A stretch of DNA of 64,000 bases from Nonomuraea helvata (GCF_039535785.1 NZ_BAAAXV010000005.1:1-64000); one strand, 5' to 3'. Shown: positions 22,775 through 32,804, counted from the stretch's first letter. Numbers and translations are program-made. Notes: generated by a model from the sequence alone, not told the origin.

Positions 22775-24483
22775 GAGTGTTCTCCTTCGGTCTCGGTGAG
22801 ATCGGCGGGCACGTCGTCGAGCCTTACCGGGATCTCGACGACGGCGACGCGGCCCGCCGCGCACGCCGCCGCGGCCTGGCGCAGCTCTTTGTCCAGCCGG
22901 GTCTTGTCGTCCACCACCGCGTGGTGCACCCCGGGCCGGTCGGCGCCGGTGCCGTGGGGGCTGCCCGCGAAGCGGTACCTCGAGGGCCCCGCCTTGTCGA
23001 GCTGAGCCTGGAGCCAGCCGTAGCCGCCGTTGTCGAGGACCACGAACAGGACGCCGAGCTCCTGCTCGACCAGCACTTCCAGGTCGGCGCCGAGCTTGCC
23101 GAAGGCGCCGTCGCCGACGAACGCGACCACCGCGCTGCCGGGTACGGCCAGCTTCACCCCGGCCGCGGCGATCGCGCCGAACCCCAGGCTGGTCTGCTCA
23201 GACGGCACGATCGAGTCGGCCGCCGCCGGGACGCGCCAGTGCGGGTAGAAGTAGGACCACATGTCCTGCAGCCCGTTCTCCTGCACCAGCACGCGCCGCT
23301 CGGGCAGCACCTCGTCCAGTACCCGCAGCAGGTCGGCGATATGGATGCCGGGCAGCTCCGCCACCCGCTGCCGCTCGGTGGCCACCCGCTCGGCCGCGGC
23401 CCGGTTGGCTGCCTGCGCGCGCTCGCTCCACTCGTTCGTCGGCGCGGGCAGTTCGGCTCGCTCCAGCAGCTCGGGGCGCGCGGCACGCTCGGGCAGGTCG
23501 GTCAGCCAGGATCGCACGGCGGCCAGGCCGTCGCCGATGACCACGTGCCCCGGCCGCTCGTGGGAGATGTCGACCGGCTCCAGGTTGACCTGCAGGACCG
23601 GGACATCAGGGGCGGAGAACCCGGGCCGGTAGACGGCCGTCTCCTCCAGCCTGCTGCCGAGTGCCACCACCAGGTCGGTTTCGGCCCACAGCGGCAGCAT
23701 CTCCTCGGCGGCGTACAACCCGGCCAGCCCGCAGAACAGCGGGTGGGTCTCGTCGACGGCGCCCCGTCCGGAGGCCGTGGCGAAGATGGGCGCGCCGAGC
23801 CGCTCGGCCAGCCGCTCCACCTCGCCACCGCCGTTCCTGTGCCGCATGCCGCCGCCGACCAGGATGACCGGACGGCGTGCGGCCCGCAGCGCGACCAGCG
23901 AGCCGGCCAGCGCCTCGGTGTCGGGCTGCGGGTGCTGGGCGCGCGGCTGGTGCCAGGGCCGGTCCCTGACGACCTCGACATCCAGCAGGTCGGCCGGCAG
24001 CTCCAGGTAGACGGGGCCGGGCGCACCGTTGGCCGCGACCAGGAACGCCCGCTCTATCGCCGGCACGACCCGGTCGGGGTGGTCGACCCGGTGCGCCCAC
24101 TTGACCACCGGTGCGATCATGGCCAGCTGGTCCAGCTCCTGGAAGGCGCCCGAGCCGCGCGTCCTAGCCCCGGTACCCGAGGCCAGCACCACCATCGGCG
24201 CGCCGGAGCAGCGGGCCTCGAGCAGGCCGCCGACGACGTTGGCGGCGGCCGGTCCCTTCCCGATGACGCACAGCGCCGTACGGCCGGCCGCCAGCGCGTG
24301 CCCGGCGGCCATGAACGCCGCCGCCCGCTGGTCTCGGCACAGGACCATGCGCAGCTCGGTCCCCTCCAGAGCCCGCAGCGGCACCAGGTCGTCATCGGGC
24401 AACCCGAACACCGTGTCCACGCCGTGGGCCACGGCGAAGTCCATGGCCGCGTGCCAGGCGCTGGGGTAGGTGACGGCGCTCAT
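22771..24483 (-). CDS. ThDP-dependent enzyme, acetolactate-synthase/decarboxylase type
   Basis: A 570-residue three-domain thiamine diphosphate enzyme. The cofactor motif is VAFVGDGAFGKLG (GDG 457-459), ending with LDNGGYGWLQ. The conserved N-terminal Glu that activates the cofactor is replaced by Asp51 (LCRDQRAAAFMAAG; the usual form is H-E-x-x-A-A). The family decarboxylates 2-oxo acids or joins an aldehyde to a 2-oxo acid. The neighbour upstream should yield an aldehyde, so carboligation to an alpha-hydroxyketone is an attractive role (inference). ATGA overlap with the ligase-ALDH gene and GTGA overlap with KAS II couple all three. Confidence 0.8.
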   Translation of the reverse strand: MSAVTYPSAWHAAMDFAVAHGVDTVFGLPDDDLVPLRALEGTELRMVLCRDQRAAAFMAAGHALAAGRTALCVIGKGPAAANVVGGLLEARCSGAPMVVLASGTGARTRGSGAFQELDQLAMIAPVVKWAHRVDHPDRVVPAIERAFLVAANGAPGPVYLELPADLLDVEVVRDRPWHQPRAQHPQPDTEALAGSLVALRAARRPVILVGGGMRHRNGGGEVERLAERLGAPIFATASGRGAVDETHPLFCGLAGLYAAEEMLPLWAETDLVVALGSRLEETAVYRPGFSAPDVPVLQVNLEPVDISHERPGHVVIGDGLAAVRSWLTDLPERAARPELLERAELPAPTNEWSERAQAANRAAAERVATERQRVAELPGIHIADLLRVLDEVLPERRVLVQENGLQDMWSYFYPHWRVPAAADSIVPSEQTSLGFGAIAAAGVKLAVPGSAVVAFVGDGAFGKLGADLEVLVEQELGVLFVVLDNGGYGWLQAQLDKAGPSRYRFAGSPHGTGADRPGVHHAVVDDKTRLDKELRQAAAACAAGRVAVVEIPVRLDDVPADLTETEGEHS

Positions 24484-27149
24484 CGCGCGCCCGCCTCTGC
24501 TGGGACCGCCGCGTGCTCGGCGACGATCTGAGAGATCAGCAGCGGCTTGGCGAACCGCTTCCTGTCGATGGCGACGTAGTTGGCCATGATGCCGTGGCCG
24601 CCGAAGGGGGCGTTGCCGTCGTCGATGTCGAGCAGAGTCTCGTTGACCGCCACCATGTGGCGCTTGCGCAGGAACTCCACCAGCTCGGGGGCCTCGCCGT
24701 ACACCATGGCGCCCATGGCTCTGTCCTGGTAGTAGCCGGTGGTCAGGCGCTCGCGCACCTCGGCGATGTCGGTGTAGGAGACGATGTTGAACAGCGGGGA
24801 GAAGATCTCGGCCATGGCCTGCTTGTCCCGCATCGAGTGCAGCAGCACCGTCGGCTGGATCTGGCGGGTGCGGAAGTCGATCTGGCCGCCGTAGATGATG
24901 CGTGCGCTGTTGTCCTGCAGGTACTCGGCGGCGTCGGCGATCGCCCCGGTGTAGCACATGGGGCCGTAGTCGGCCTCGGGGTCGTCGTAGTCGCCGAACG
25001 TCAGCGTCGACAGGCGCTTGAGCAGCGCCTCCACGAAACGCGGGACGTCGTTCTCCTGGACGAAGAACACGTCGGGGCCGAAGCAGTCCTGGCCGGAGTT
25101 GAGCATCCGGATCCGCAGAGCGTCCTCGGTGGCCAGGTCGAGGTCGGCGCCGGGAGCGACGATGAAGGGGTTCGCGCCCTGGCCGAAGAGCAGGAAGATC
25201 TGCTCCGGGTCCAGCTCCGCCCTGATCGCCTCGGCGTTCTGGTAGGTGCCGGTGAAGACGACCACGTCTGCCTCGGCGACCGGGCCCTCCTTGAACCTGC
25301 GCTGGCTCAACGAGGTCATCTCGATCGGCAGGCCATGCACCGGGGCCAGCAGCTCGTGCAGGCGGTGCGTCTGCGAGGCCACCTGGCTGGAGGGCCTTGC
25401 TGTGATCGTCTCGACGTAGAGCGAGGGCACGAGCAGGTACAGCACGTAGGAGTTGAGCAGCACGTTGGACGACATGAAGACGGCCATCCGGTCCGTGCGC
25501 GGCGGCCCGTGGCGGATCACCTCGTCGATCGCGCCGGACAGCGTGTGGATCGCGGCCTCGATCTCGCCCTCCACCGACTTGTAGTCCGAGATCTCCGTCA
25601 GCACGTTCATGACCGCCCCAGGGTCGGTGCGCAAGAAGTGCGCCACCGCCCGCAACGCGGCGATCCTTTCGGCGAACGGGATCAGGTCCAGGTCGGCCGG
25701 CAGCGGCGCCTCCTCGTGGACTATCGGGGGGTGCCGCCGAGCGGGCCGGTACACCGCGCGCTCGGCCAACCCGCGCAGCGCCCTGGCGTCCACCTTGCCG
25801 GTGCCGTTGACAGGTAGCCGGGGCAGCACCACGACCTTGTTCGGGTGCTCGTAGGAGGGCAGCAGCGAGCAGATGGCGCTGCGCCAGTGCGACGCGGAGG
25901 CCTCGTTCGGATCCTCGACGAAGAAGACGAGCTGGCTGCCCTGCCGTTCGTCGTCCACTCCCACGACCTTCACGGGCCGGCCGCAGTACTCGGCCTTGCG
26001 CTCGATCGTCTCGAGGTACAGGTTGTGGCCCATGCGGTATACGGCATTCTTGCGGCCGATCACCACGAGGTTGCCCTCCGGCGTCCAGTAGCCGAGGTCG
26101 TCGGTGGCGTAGGGCCCTTCGCCCAGCGGCGTGATGCTGCCGTCAGCGGCCAGGTAGCCCTCCATCAGGCTGGGCGAGGAGACCGTGATCTCGCCTATCT
26201 CGCCGATGGCGACCGGGGCGCCGTCGCGGCCCGTGATGCGCACCCACACGTCGGTCAGCGGCCGGCCGCACGCGTGGGGATTGGTCAGGTCGGCCAGGGC
26301 GATGTTGCCGGCCTCGTTGCTGCCGTAGCCGTCCAGCAGCGGGCGGTTGAAGGCGCGGGCGAAGCGTTCGGCCAGCGTGGGCGGGAGCGGGGCGCCGCCG
26401 GAGCAGAACATGCGCACGCTGCTCAGATCGCGCGCTGTGACGGGGCGGCGCTGACTCATCGCGTGCAGCGCGTGATAGGTGGAGGGCGTGGCGTCCACGA
26501 CCGTGGCGCCTTCGGTGGCGGCCAGCCGTACGGCGATGTCGAGGCGCTCCAGCGGCGCGACGATCAGCGAGCAGCCGACCGTCCACTGCAGGATGGCCAG
26601 CGTCAGGCCGTAGAAGTGGGAGAACGGAAGCAGCGGCAGGAGCACGTCGTTGGGCCGGTAGCCCATCCGGTCACGGGTGCGCTGCAGGTCATTGAGGAAG
26701 CTGCGGCCCGAGCGCACCACGCCCCTGGGAGAGCCGGTCGAGCCGGAGGACCAGGTGACCAGCGCGTCGGTGCGGGCGTGCCAGGCGGTGAAGGACAGGA
26801 ACTCGGCCCTGACCTCGCGCTGCCTGGCCTGTTCGGCCAGTGAGTGGAGGGTCGTCCTGCCCTTGTCGCCGTCGTCGATGATCAGACGGGCCCCGGCGAC
26901 AGCGGCCATCCTTCGTCGCTCGGACGCGGTCTCGCGGTGATCGATCAGCACGATCGAGGCGTCCAGGTGCATGAGGGCCAGCAGCGCCGCGATGTGCTCG
27001 GCGGAGTTGTCGGCGCAGATCACCACCCGATCGCCGGCGGTCACCGAGTTGTCGGCGAGGATCGCCGCCATGCCGAGGGCAAGCTCTTCGATTTCGATCG
27101 AGGTGTAGGTGGCGGTGGGAGTTATGACTTTTCCTGTGGTCCAGTCCAA
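24480..27149 (-). CDS. AMP-ligase/aldehyde-dehydrogenase fusion
   Basis: An 889-residue fusion. Residues 1-470 are an acyl-adenylating ligase: TWSSGSTGSPRGVV (P-loop, Arg in place of Lys), YGSNEAGNIA, YATDDLGYWTPEG and VNGTGKVDARAL (catalytic Lys). Residues about 490-889 are an aldehyde dehydrogenase fold with NSGQDCFGPD (Cys689). The usual general-base Glu motif (E-L-G-G-K) reads LLFGQGANPF, as in thioester-reducing acylating ALDHs. The likely reaction is acid to acyl-AMP to thioester to aldehyde. The start is TTG 27149, 33 bp after the PKS stop; no in-frame ATG lies nearby. The ligase half is related to the gene at 39132. Confidence 0.8.
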   Translation of the reverse strand: MDWTTGKVITPTATYTSIEIEELALGMAAILADNSVTAGDRVVICADNSAEHIAALLALMHLDASIVLIDHRETASERRRMAAVAGARLIIDDGDKGRTTLHSLAEQARQREVRAEFLSFTAWHARTDALVTWSSGSTGSPRGVVRSGRSFLNDLQRTRDRMGYRPNDVLLPLLPFSHFYGLTLAILQWTVGCSLIVAPLERLDIAVRLAATEGATVVDATPSTYHALHAMSQRRPVTARDLSSVRMFCSGGAPLPPTLAERFARAFNRPLLDGYGSNEAGNIALADLTNPHACGRPLTDVWVRITGRDGAPVAIGEIGEITVSSPSLMEGYLAADGSITPLGEGPYATDDLGYWTPEGNLVVIGRKNAVYRMGHNLYLETIERKAEYCGRPVKVVGVDDERQGSQLVFFVEDPNEASASHWRSAICSLLPSYEHPNKVVVLPRLPVNGTGKVDARALRGLAERAVYRPARRHPPIVHEEAPLPADLDLIPFAERIAALRAVAHFLRTDPGAVMNVLTEISDYKSVEGEIEAAIHTLSGAIDEVIRHGPPRTDRMAVFMSSNVLLNSYVLYLLVPSLYVETITARPSSQVASQTHRLHELLAPVHGLPIEMTSLSQRRFKEGPVAEADVVVFTGTYQNAEAIRAELDPEQIFLLFGQGANPFIVAPGADLDLATEDALRIRMLNSGQDCFGPDVFFVQENDVPRFVEALLKRLSTLTFGDYDDPEADYGPMCYTGAIADAAEYLQDNSARIIYGGQIDFRTRQIQPTVLLHSMRDKQAMAEIFSPLFNIVSYTDIAEVRERLTTGYYQDRAMGAMVYGEAPELVEFLRKRHMVAVNETLLDIDDGNAPFGGHGIMANYVAIDRKRFAKPLLISQIVAEHAAVPAEAGAR

Positions 27150-27182
27150 TGTCTCAATCCATTCCGATACGGGCGTGCGGGT

Positions 27183-30100
27183 TCAGCCCGCCAATCCCTT
27201 CAGCTCTTCGGCGAGAACGTCGATGGTGTGTTCGATCTGTTGCGTGGTGTGTTCGGAGGTGACGAAGAAGCGCAGGCGGACCAGCTCCTCGGGGACGGCG
27301 GGGTAGAGGATCGGGTTGGCGCTGATACCGCGGTCGAAGAGCCGGTTGGCCAGCGTGAGGCACTGCTCGTTGTCGCCGACGATGCAGGGCACGACGGGTG
27401 AGTCCTGGCTCACGCCCGTGTTGATCCCGGCCTCCTTGGCGAGTCTGAGGAACAGCTCGGAGTTGGCGCGCAGCCGCTCCAGCCGTTCGGGCTCGTCGCG
27501 CATGACGCGCAGCGCGGCCAGCGCGGCGGCGGCGTTGGGCGGGGTCATGCCGACGCTGTAGACGAAGCCGGGGACGGTGTACTTCAGGTAGTCGATGAGT
27601 TCGGCCGAGCCGGCCACGTAGCCGCCGCAGCTGGCGCCCGCCTTCGACAGCGTCCCGGACCAGAGCTCGACCTGAGAGCGGTCCACGCCGAAGAAGTCGC
27701 CTATGCCGCCGCCGGATTTGCCGACGGTCCCGAGGCTGTGCGCCTCGTCGATGAGCAGGACGGCGCCGTGCTTGTTCTTCACGTCGATGATCGCCGGCAG
27801 GTCAGCGAGGTCGCCGTCCATGCTGTAGACGCCCTCGATGACGACCAGGGCGCGGCGGTGCAGCTTGCGGTGCCGGGTCAGGACGGCGTCCAGCGCGGCG
27901 GGGTCGTTGTGAGCGAAGGGGCGGCGGGTGGCGCCCGACAGCTTGCAGCCCTGCAAGATGCTGTCGTGGGAGAGCTCGTCGTGCACGATGAGGTCGTCGG
28001 GGCCGACCAGGTGGCCGATGACCGAGACGTTGGTGGCGTGGCCGCTGACCATGACGATCGCGTCCTCGGTGCCGAGCAGGGTGGCCAGCTCGGCCTCCAG
28101 CTCGTGGTGGACGGGGCGGTTGCCGGACAGGAAGCGGCTGGCCGACACGGACGTGCCGTATCTCTCCACGGCCTCGCGCACCGCCTCGTTGACCTTGGGG
28201 TGCCCGGACAGGCCGAGGTAGTTGTAGCTGGAGAAACTGATCAGCTCCTGGCCGTCCACGACGGTGGTGTCGCGGATGTTGGCCTGGTGGTCGATGAAGT
28301 AGGGGTTGCGCTCGATGGCCGCCATGAACTCGCGGTGCTCGACCACCTCCGGCCAGGTCTCCGGGCCGGCTTGCATGGCGACCGGGCGCTTGGGCGCCTC
28401 AGGCGCGGACTGGACCGGGACCTTGACGCCCTGGGAGGCCGAGACCGCGGCTACGACCTCGTCGATGCTGGGCCGTTTGGGCACGGTGGTCAGCTCGGGC
28501 CAGACCTTCTGCAGGGAGATTCGCAGCTCGGTGACCATGAGCGAGTCGAACCCGAGCTCGTCGACCAGCAGCGTCGGACCGCTGAGCTGCTCGGCGGGGA
28601 ACGCACCAATCCTGGCGATGTGCTCGTACACGACCTGCCGGATCTGGTCCGCCACCGGCGGGGTCGCGGGCTGGGTGGTGAGCTGGGTGGCGGGCAGGGT
28701 GGCGGGCAGGTGCGCCGGCTCCGGCGCGGGTGGGGCGGTCGCGGGAATCGCGGCTCCGGCGGAGCGCAGCACCGCGATCTGCTCCCGGAACAGGCTGACG
28801 ATGTCGCTCACGTGACTCTCCTGCGCTGTGTACGGCTGGGCAGCCGCGGTGACCGGTTTCTGGGAGTCCGCCGGCGACGCCTTGGCGGCCGGCATGGGGA
28901 AGGGGGGAAGGGCGTGCACCTTGCGGAGCAGCGGTGAGGGCGGCAGGCTCACCAGGCCGGGGAGCTGCCCCGTGCCGGGCAGCGTGACCGGCAGCCCGAG
29001 CGCGGCGAGCCGGCCGAGCCCGGCCAGGAAGGACCGGGCGTCATCGGGCTGGTCGCCGGACATCGCCACGTAGACCGCGCCCTGCCGGTCACCGAGCGTG
29101 CGCTGGACCATGGCCAGGAGCGACCGCCCGCCGCAGACCTGCACGAACACCCGCGCCCCCAACTCGTAGGCGGCCAGCGCGGCCTCGGCGAAGCGCACGG
29201 GCGAGGAGGCGTGCCCCTCCCAGAGCTCGCGCAGCCGCGCCGGGTCCTCGACGGGACCGCCGCTCATGCAGGAGACGTATCCGGTGGTGGGAGTCCCGAT
29301 CTCGCGCCGCTCCAGGTCGGTGCGGATCTCTGCGCGGATGCCCTCCAAGAGCGGTGTGTGGAAGGCGTTGGACACCGCCAGCGGCACGGCGCCGACCTTG
29401 GCGCCTGCGCACCGCTCCGCGAGGGCGGACAGCCCCGCCTGCTCCCCGGCGACCACGGTCTGCTTCGGGGTGTTGTAGCAGGCGGGCCAGACCCCCTCGA
29501 TCCCGTGGGCCAGGCCGGCCACGGTCTCGGGGGCGGCCTGGACGACGAGCATGCCGCCGCTGCCGCCCTCCTCGGCCCGGCGCATGACGGCGCCGCGTCC
29601 CGCCATCAGCCTGACCGCCTCGGCGTCGTCCATGGCCCCTGCCAGGGCCGCCGCGGTGAACTCGCCCACGCTGTGACCGAGCGTCACCGCGGGGACGACG
29701 CCGCAGGATCCGATGAGCCGACCGGCGGCCAGCCCCAGCACCCCGAGCAAGGGCTGGCACACGTCGGTGCCCTTCATGCGCTCGCGTCCCGCTTCGGTGT
29801 CGGCGTCCGGGCCGTACACGGCGTCCAGGACGTCGACGCCGCTGATCGCGTCGAGCGCGATCGCGGTCTCGCGGAAGGCGGGGTAGCGCTCGAACAGATC
29901 GGCCAGCAGGTGCGGTCGCTGGCTGCCCTGGCCGGGGAGCAGGAAGGCGACCCGCGGCGACTCCAGAGGAGCTGCGGCGGCGTACAGCCCCTCGCCGAGC
30001 GGGCCGGTGCGGCCCTCCTTCAGCGCGACCGCGGCGACCCGCAGTTGCGCGGCCAGTTCCTCGTGCCCGGCCGCGACCACCGCGAGCCGCGCCTTGAGCA

Positions 30101-31529
30101 GTTCCCGCTCCGCCAGCGTCCTGGCGACCGCCGCCGGCGGCGTGCTCGGCTCGACGGCGAATCGTTCGACGTGCTCGGCCAGCAGCTCCACCGTCGCTCC
30201 CGAGAACAGGAACAGGTACGGCAGGCCGTCCTCGGCGCTCTCCTCCACGGCGGGCGCCTCCTCCATCACCACGTGTACGTTGGTGCCGCCGAAGGCGAAG
30301 GAGTTGATCCCGGCCGTCCGCGTCTTCCCGGCGCGCGGCCACGGGACGTTCTCCCGCGGGATCGCCAGTCCGGCGATCGCGGGGTCGGCCTCCGGGTTGA
30401 TCTCCGTCTCGGGCTGGCGCGGGATGACACCGTGGTGCAGCGCCAGCGTCGTCTTGATCAGGGAGGCCATGCCGGAAGCGGTCAGCGAGTGGCCGATCAG
30501 CGCCTTGACCGAGCCGAGGTAGGCGGGGTCAGGCTCGCTGCCGGTCTCGCAGCGCACGTACCGCAGTGACTCCAGCTCCACCCGGTCGCCGACGGTGGTC
30601 GCCGTGCCGTGCGCTTCCACGAACCCGATCGAGCCCGGCTCGACGCCGGCGTCGTGGTAGGCACGGCGCAGCGACAGCCGCTGCCCCTCGGTGCGCGGGG
30701 TCATCGGCCCCTCGGTCGTGCCGTCGTTGGAGCAGCCGATCCCTTTGATCACGGCATAGACGCGGTCGCCCGCGGCCAGCGCGGCCTCCAGCGGGCGCAG
30801 CACCACCACGCCCACGCCCTCGCCGAGCACGAACCCGTCGGCGCGGCGGTCGAAGGGCCTGCACACTCCGGCGCGGGAGACCGCGCCGACCTTGGAGAAG
30901 CCGATCAGGCTGTGCGGGATCAGGTTGATGTAGGCGCCGCCGACGATCGCCTCCGCGCAGACTCCGGCCCGCAGCGCCACCACGGCCTCGTGCAGCGCCA
31001 CCAGCCCCGAGGAGCAGGAGGAGTCGACGGTGAAGCTGGGGCCGCTCAGGTCATAGAACTGGCTCACGTTGGTGGCGGCCATGTTGAGCTGCTCGCCCGG
31101 GATCGACCACGGCTCCATGTCCATGGGGTCGGGCGTCAGGTACATGAAGTCGGCGGTGCTCATGGCGAAGTACACGCCGGTGTTCAACCGGTCGAAGGGG
31201 CGCCGCTCCCAGCCCGCGTCCTGGACGGCCTCGCGGGCCACCTCCAGGATCAGCCGCTGCTGCGGGTCCATCGTGCGCACCCGGCGCGGCGGCATCCGGA
31301 AGTGGGCGGCGTCGAACCGGTCGACCTCCGGCAGGTAGGCGACCCGGTCCGTATAGGCCTTACGCGGTGCCCGCCCTGCGGCGGCGTCGAAGAACTGTCC
31401 GTGGTCCCACCGGTGAGAAGGAACCGCGTGGAAACGGGGTTCGCCGTCCAGCAGCATCCGGAGATATTCATTCAAATTTCCGGCGCCCGGGAAACGGCAT
31501 CCCATGCCGACTATCGCGATATCACGCAT
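27183..31529 (-). CDS. PKS: KS-AT-ACP-alpha-oxoamine synthase
   Basis: A 1448-residue megasynthase. The KS (1-425) has Cys172 in VDSSCSSG, His307 in EAHGTATT and His347 in KALIGHSLT. The AT (about 525-820) has Ser620 in GHSVGE and NAFH at 721-724, which points to malonyl-CoA. A Pro/Ala linker follows, then the ACP (about 960-1035) with Ser996 in ELGFDSLMV. The last 390 residues are a PLP alpha-oxoamine synthase (SYNYLGLSGH, DEAHSLG, TLSKAGASCGGY with Lys1296). It lacks KR, DH, ER and TE. The chain should leave by decarboxylative condensation with an amino acid, as in sphinganine-analogue toxins and prodiginines. The start is ATG 31529 after AGGGA. Confidence 0.9.
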   Translation of the reverse strand: MRDIAIVGMGCRFPGAGNLNEYLRMLLDGEPRFHAVPSHRWDHGQFFDAAAGRAPRKAYTDRVAYLPEVDRFDAAHFRMPPRRVRTMDPQQRLILEVAREAVQDAGWERRPFDRLNTGVYFAMSTADFMYLTPDPMDMEPWSIPGEQLNMAATNVSQFYDLSGPSFTVDSSCSSGLVALHEAVVALRAGVCAEAIVGGAYINLIPHSLIGFSKVGAVSRAGVCRPFDRRADGFVLGEGVGVVVLRPLEAALAAGDRVYAVIKGIGCSNDGTTEGPMTPRTEGQRLSLRRAYHDAGVEPGSIGFVEAHGTATTVGDRVELESLRYVRCETGSEPDPAYLGSVKALIGHSLTASGMASLIKTTLALHHGVIPRQPETEINPEADPAIAGLAIPRENVPWPRAGKTRTAGINSFAFGGTNVHVVMEEAPAVEESAEDGLPYLFLFSGATVELLAEHVERFAVEPSTPPAAVARTLAERELLKARLAVVAAGHEELAAQLRVAAVALKEGRTGPLGEGLYAAAAPLESPRVAFLLPGQGSQRPHLLADLFERYPAFRETAIALDAISGVDVLDAVYGPDADTEAGRERMKGTDVCQPLLGVLGLAAGRLIGSCGVVPAVTLGHSVGEFTAAALAGAMDDAEAVRLMAGRGAVMRRAEEGGSGGMLVVQAAPETVAGLAHGIEGVWPACYNTPKQTVVAGEQAGLSALAERCAGAKVGAVPLAVSNAFHTPLLEGIRAEIRTDLERREIGTPTTGYVSCMSGGPVEDPARLRELWEGHASSPVRFAEAALAAYELGARVFVQVCGGRSLLAMVQRTLGDRQGAVYVAMSGDQPDDARSFLAGLGRLAALGLPVTLPGTGQLPGLVSLPPSPLLRKVHALPPFPMPAAKASPADSQKPVTAAAQPYTAQESHVSDIVSLFREQIAVLRSAGAAIPATAPPAPEPAHLPATLPATQLTTQPATPPVADQIRQVVYEHIARIGAFPAEQLSGPTLLVDELGFDSLMVTELRISLQKVWPELTTVPKRPSIDEVVAAVSASQGVKVPVQSAPEAPKRPVAMQAGPETWPEVVEHREFMAAIERNPYFIDHQANIRDTTVVDGQELISFSSYNYLGLSGHPKVNEAVREAVERYGTSVSASRFLSGNRPVHHELEAELATLLGTEDAIVMVSGHATNVSVIGHLVGPDDLIVHDELSHDSILQGCKLSGATRRPFAHNDPAALDAVLTRHRKLHRRALVVIEGVYSMDGDLADLPAIIDVKNKHGAVLLIDEAHSLGTVGKSGGGIGDFFGVDRSQVELWSGTLSKAGASCGGYVAGSAELIDYLKYTVPGFVYSVGMTPPNAAAALAALRVMRDEPERLERLRANSELFLRLAKEAGINTGVSQDSPVVPCIVGDNEQCLTLANRLFDRGISANPILYPAVPEELVRLRFFVTSEHTTQQIEHTIDVLAEELKGLAG

Positions 31530-31601
31530 CGTGTCCCTAACTCGCGCATTCGAAGCTGAAATTGAGGATGGCACCGGCCGCTCGGTTTTCTACCGAGGGA
31601 A

Positions 31602-32804
31602 TCACCGAAGAACTTCGGCTGCGGGCCGTATGCGCCGGGTCAGCCGGACGGAAAGCAGTGCGGTGACCAGCGCGACGACGCCGGCGCCGGCCGGGACTCG
31701 GAAGGCGAGATGCCCACCGAGGGCGTCCGTCGCCTGGCCGGCCAGTTGCACGCCCGCGGCCAGGCCGATGACCAGGGCGCTCTGCACCCATGCGAATCCC
31801 TCGCTGCTGCGCTCGCCGGGGACGACGGACTCGACGAGCTCGTAGACGACGATGAGCGTCGGGGCGATGGCGGCGCCGGCGACGAAGGAGGCTGCAGCCA
31901 TCAGTGGGACCCCCGTGGCCAGCGTCAGCGGGAGCAGCCCTGCGGCCAGGCATGCGGCGAGAATCGCGAACCGGCGCGACAGCGAGGAGGTCCAGCGGCG
32001 CGAGCCGTACCAGACGCCGGTCAGCAGGCTGCCCACGGACATCGCGCCGACCAGCGGCCCGGCCAGTACGACGGCGCCCAGGTCCTCGGCGAACCCGACC
32101 ATGGCGATCTCGCTGGAGCCCAGCACGACGCCGAGCACGAGCGCGAACAGCAGCGTCACGCGCAGCGCGGGGATGCGGAGCAGAGAGGGTCCCGGCCTGG
32201 TGACGGGCATGGGCGGGGGCTCGGTGCGGCGCATCGAGGCATAGGCCAGCCCGCCGACGAGCGTGAGCACCATGCAGGCGACGTAACCGAGCTCCGGGCT
32301 CGCGGCCCCCGCGACCGTGGTCGCGATCACCGGACCGAGGATGTAGACGACCTCGTCGACGGCACTCTCGATCGCGAAGGCGGCCTTGAGCAGTGGGGTC
32401 CCGCCCACGCGAGCGGTCCAGCGGGCCCGGACCATCGGCCCGAGCGGCGGGAAGGCCACGCCCGCGAGCACGGCGGCGGGAAACAGCAGCCAGTACTGGC
32501 CGCTCGCCACGCCGCCCATGATCCCGACCAGACCGAGCGCGTGCAGCAGCAGCACCGGCCGCAGTACCCGGCCCTGGCCCAGGCGGTCGCCCAGGCGGCC
32601 CACCCGCGGCGCGGCGACGGCCTGCGACACCAGGATCGTCCCGCCGACCGCGCCTGCCAGCGTGTAGGAGCCGGTGGCCGAGGTCACCAGCAGGATGGTG
32701 GCGATGCCGAGCATCGCCATCTGGAGCCGGCCGACGAACCCCGCCAGGACGAACCAGCGGGCCTCGGGCGGGCCCAACAGCGCCTTGAAATCATTGTCAG
32801 CCAC
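31602..32804 (-). CDS. MFS transporter
   Basis: A membrane protein of about 400 residues with roughly 12 helices, e.g. FVLAGFVGRLQMAMLGIATI, VVLGSSEIAMVGFAEDLGAV and ASFVAGAAIAPTLIVVYELV. The loop GRLGDRLGQGRVLR between helices 2 and 3 is the major facilitator signature. It is probably the exporter of the cluster product, as it heads the leftward operon 72 bp before the PKS. The start is uncertain: GTG 32804 gives VADNDFKALLG, and longer readings run into the divergent promoter. Confidence 0.8.
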   Translation of the reverse strand: MADNDFKALLGPPEARWFVLAGFVGRLQMAMLGIATILLVTSATGSYTLAGAVGGTILVSQAVAAPRVGRLGDRLGQGRVLRPVLLLHALGLVGIMGGVASGQYWLLFPAAVLAGVAFPPLGPMVRARWTARVGGTPLLKAAFAIESAVDEVVYILGPVIATTVAGAASPELGYVACMVLTLVGGLAYASMRRTEPPPMPVTRPGPSLLRIPALRVTLLFALVLGVVLGSSEIAMVGFAEDLGAVVLAGPLVGAMSVGSLLTGVWYGSRRWTSSLSRRFAILAACLAAGLLPLTLATGVPLMAAASFVAGAAIAPTLIVVYELVESVVPGERSSEGFAWVQSALVIGLAAGVQLAGQATDALGGHLAFRVPAGAGVVALVTALLSVRLTRRIRPAAEVLR

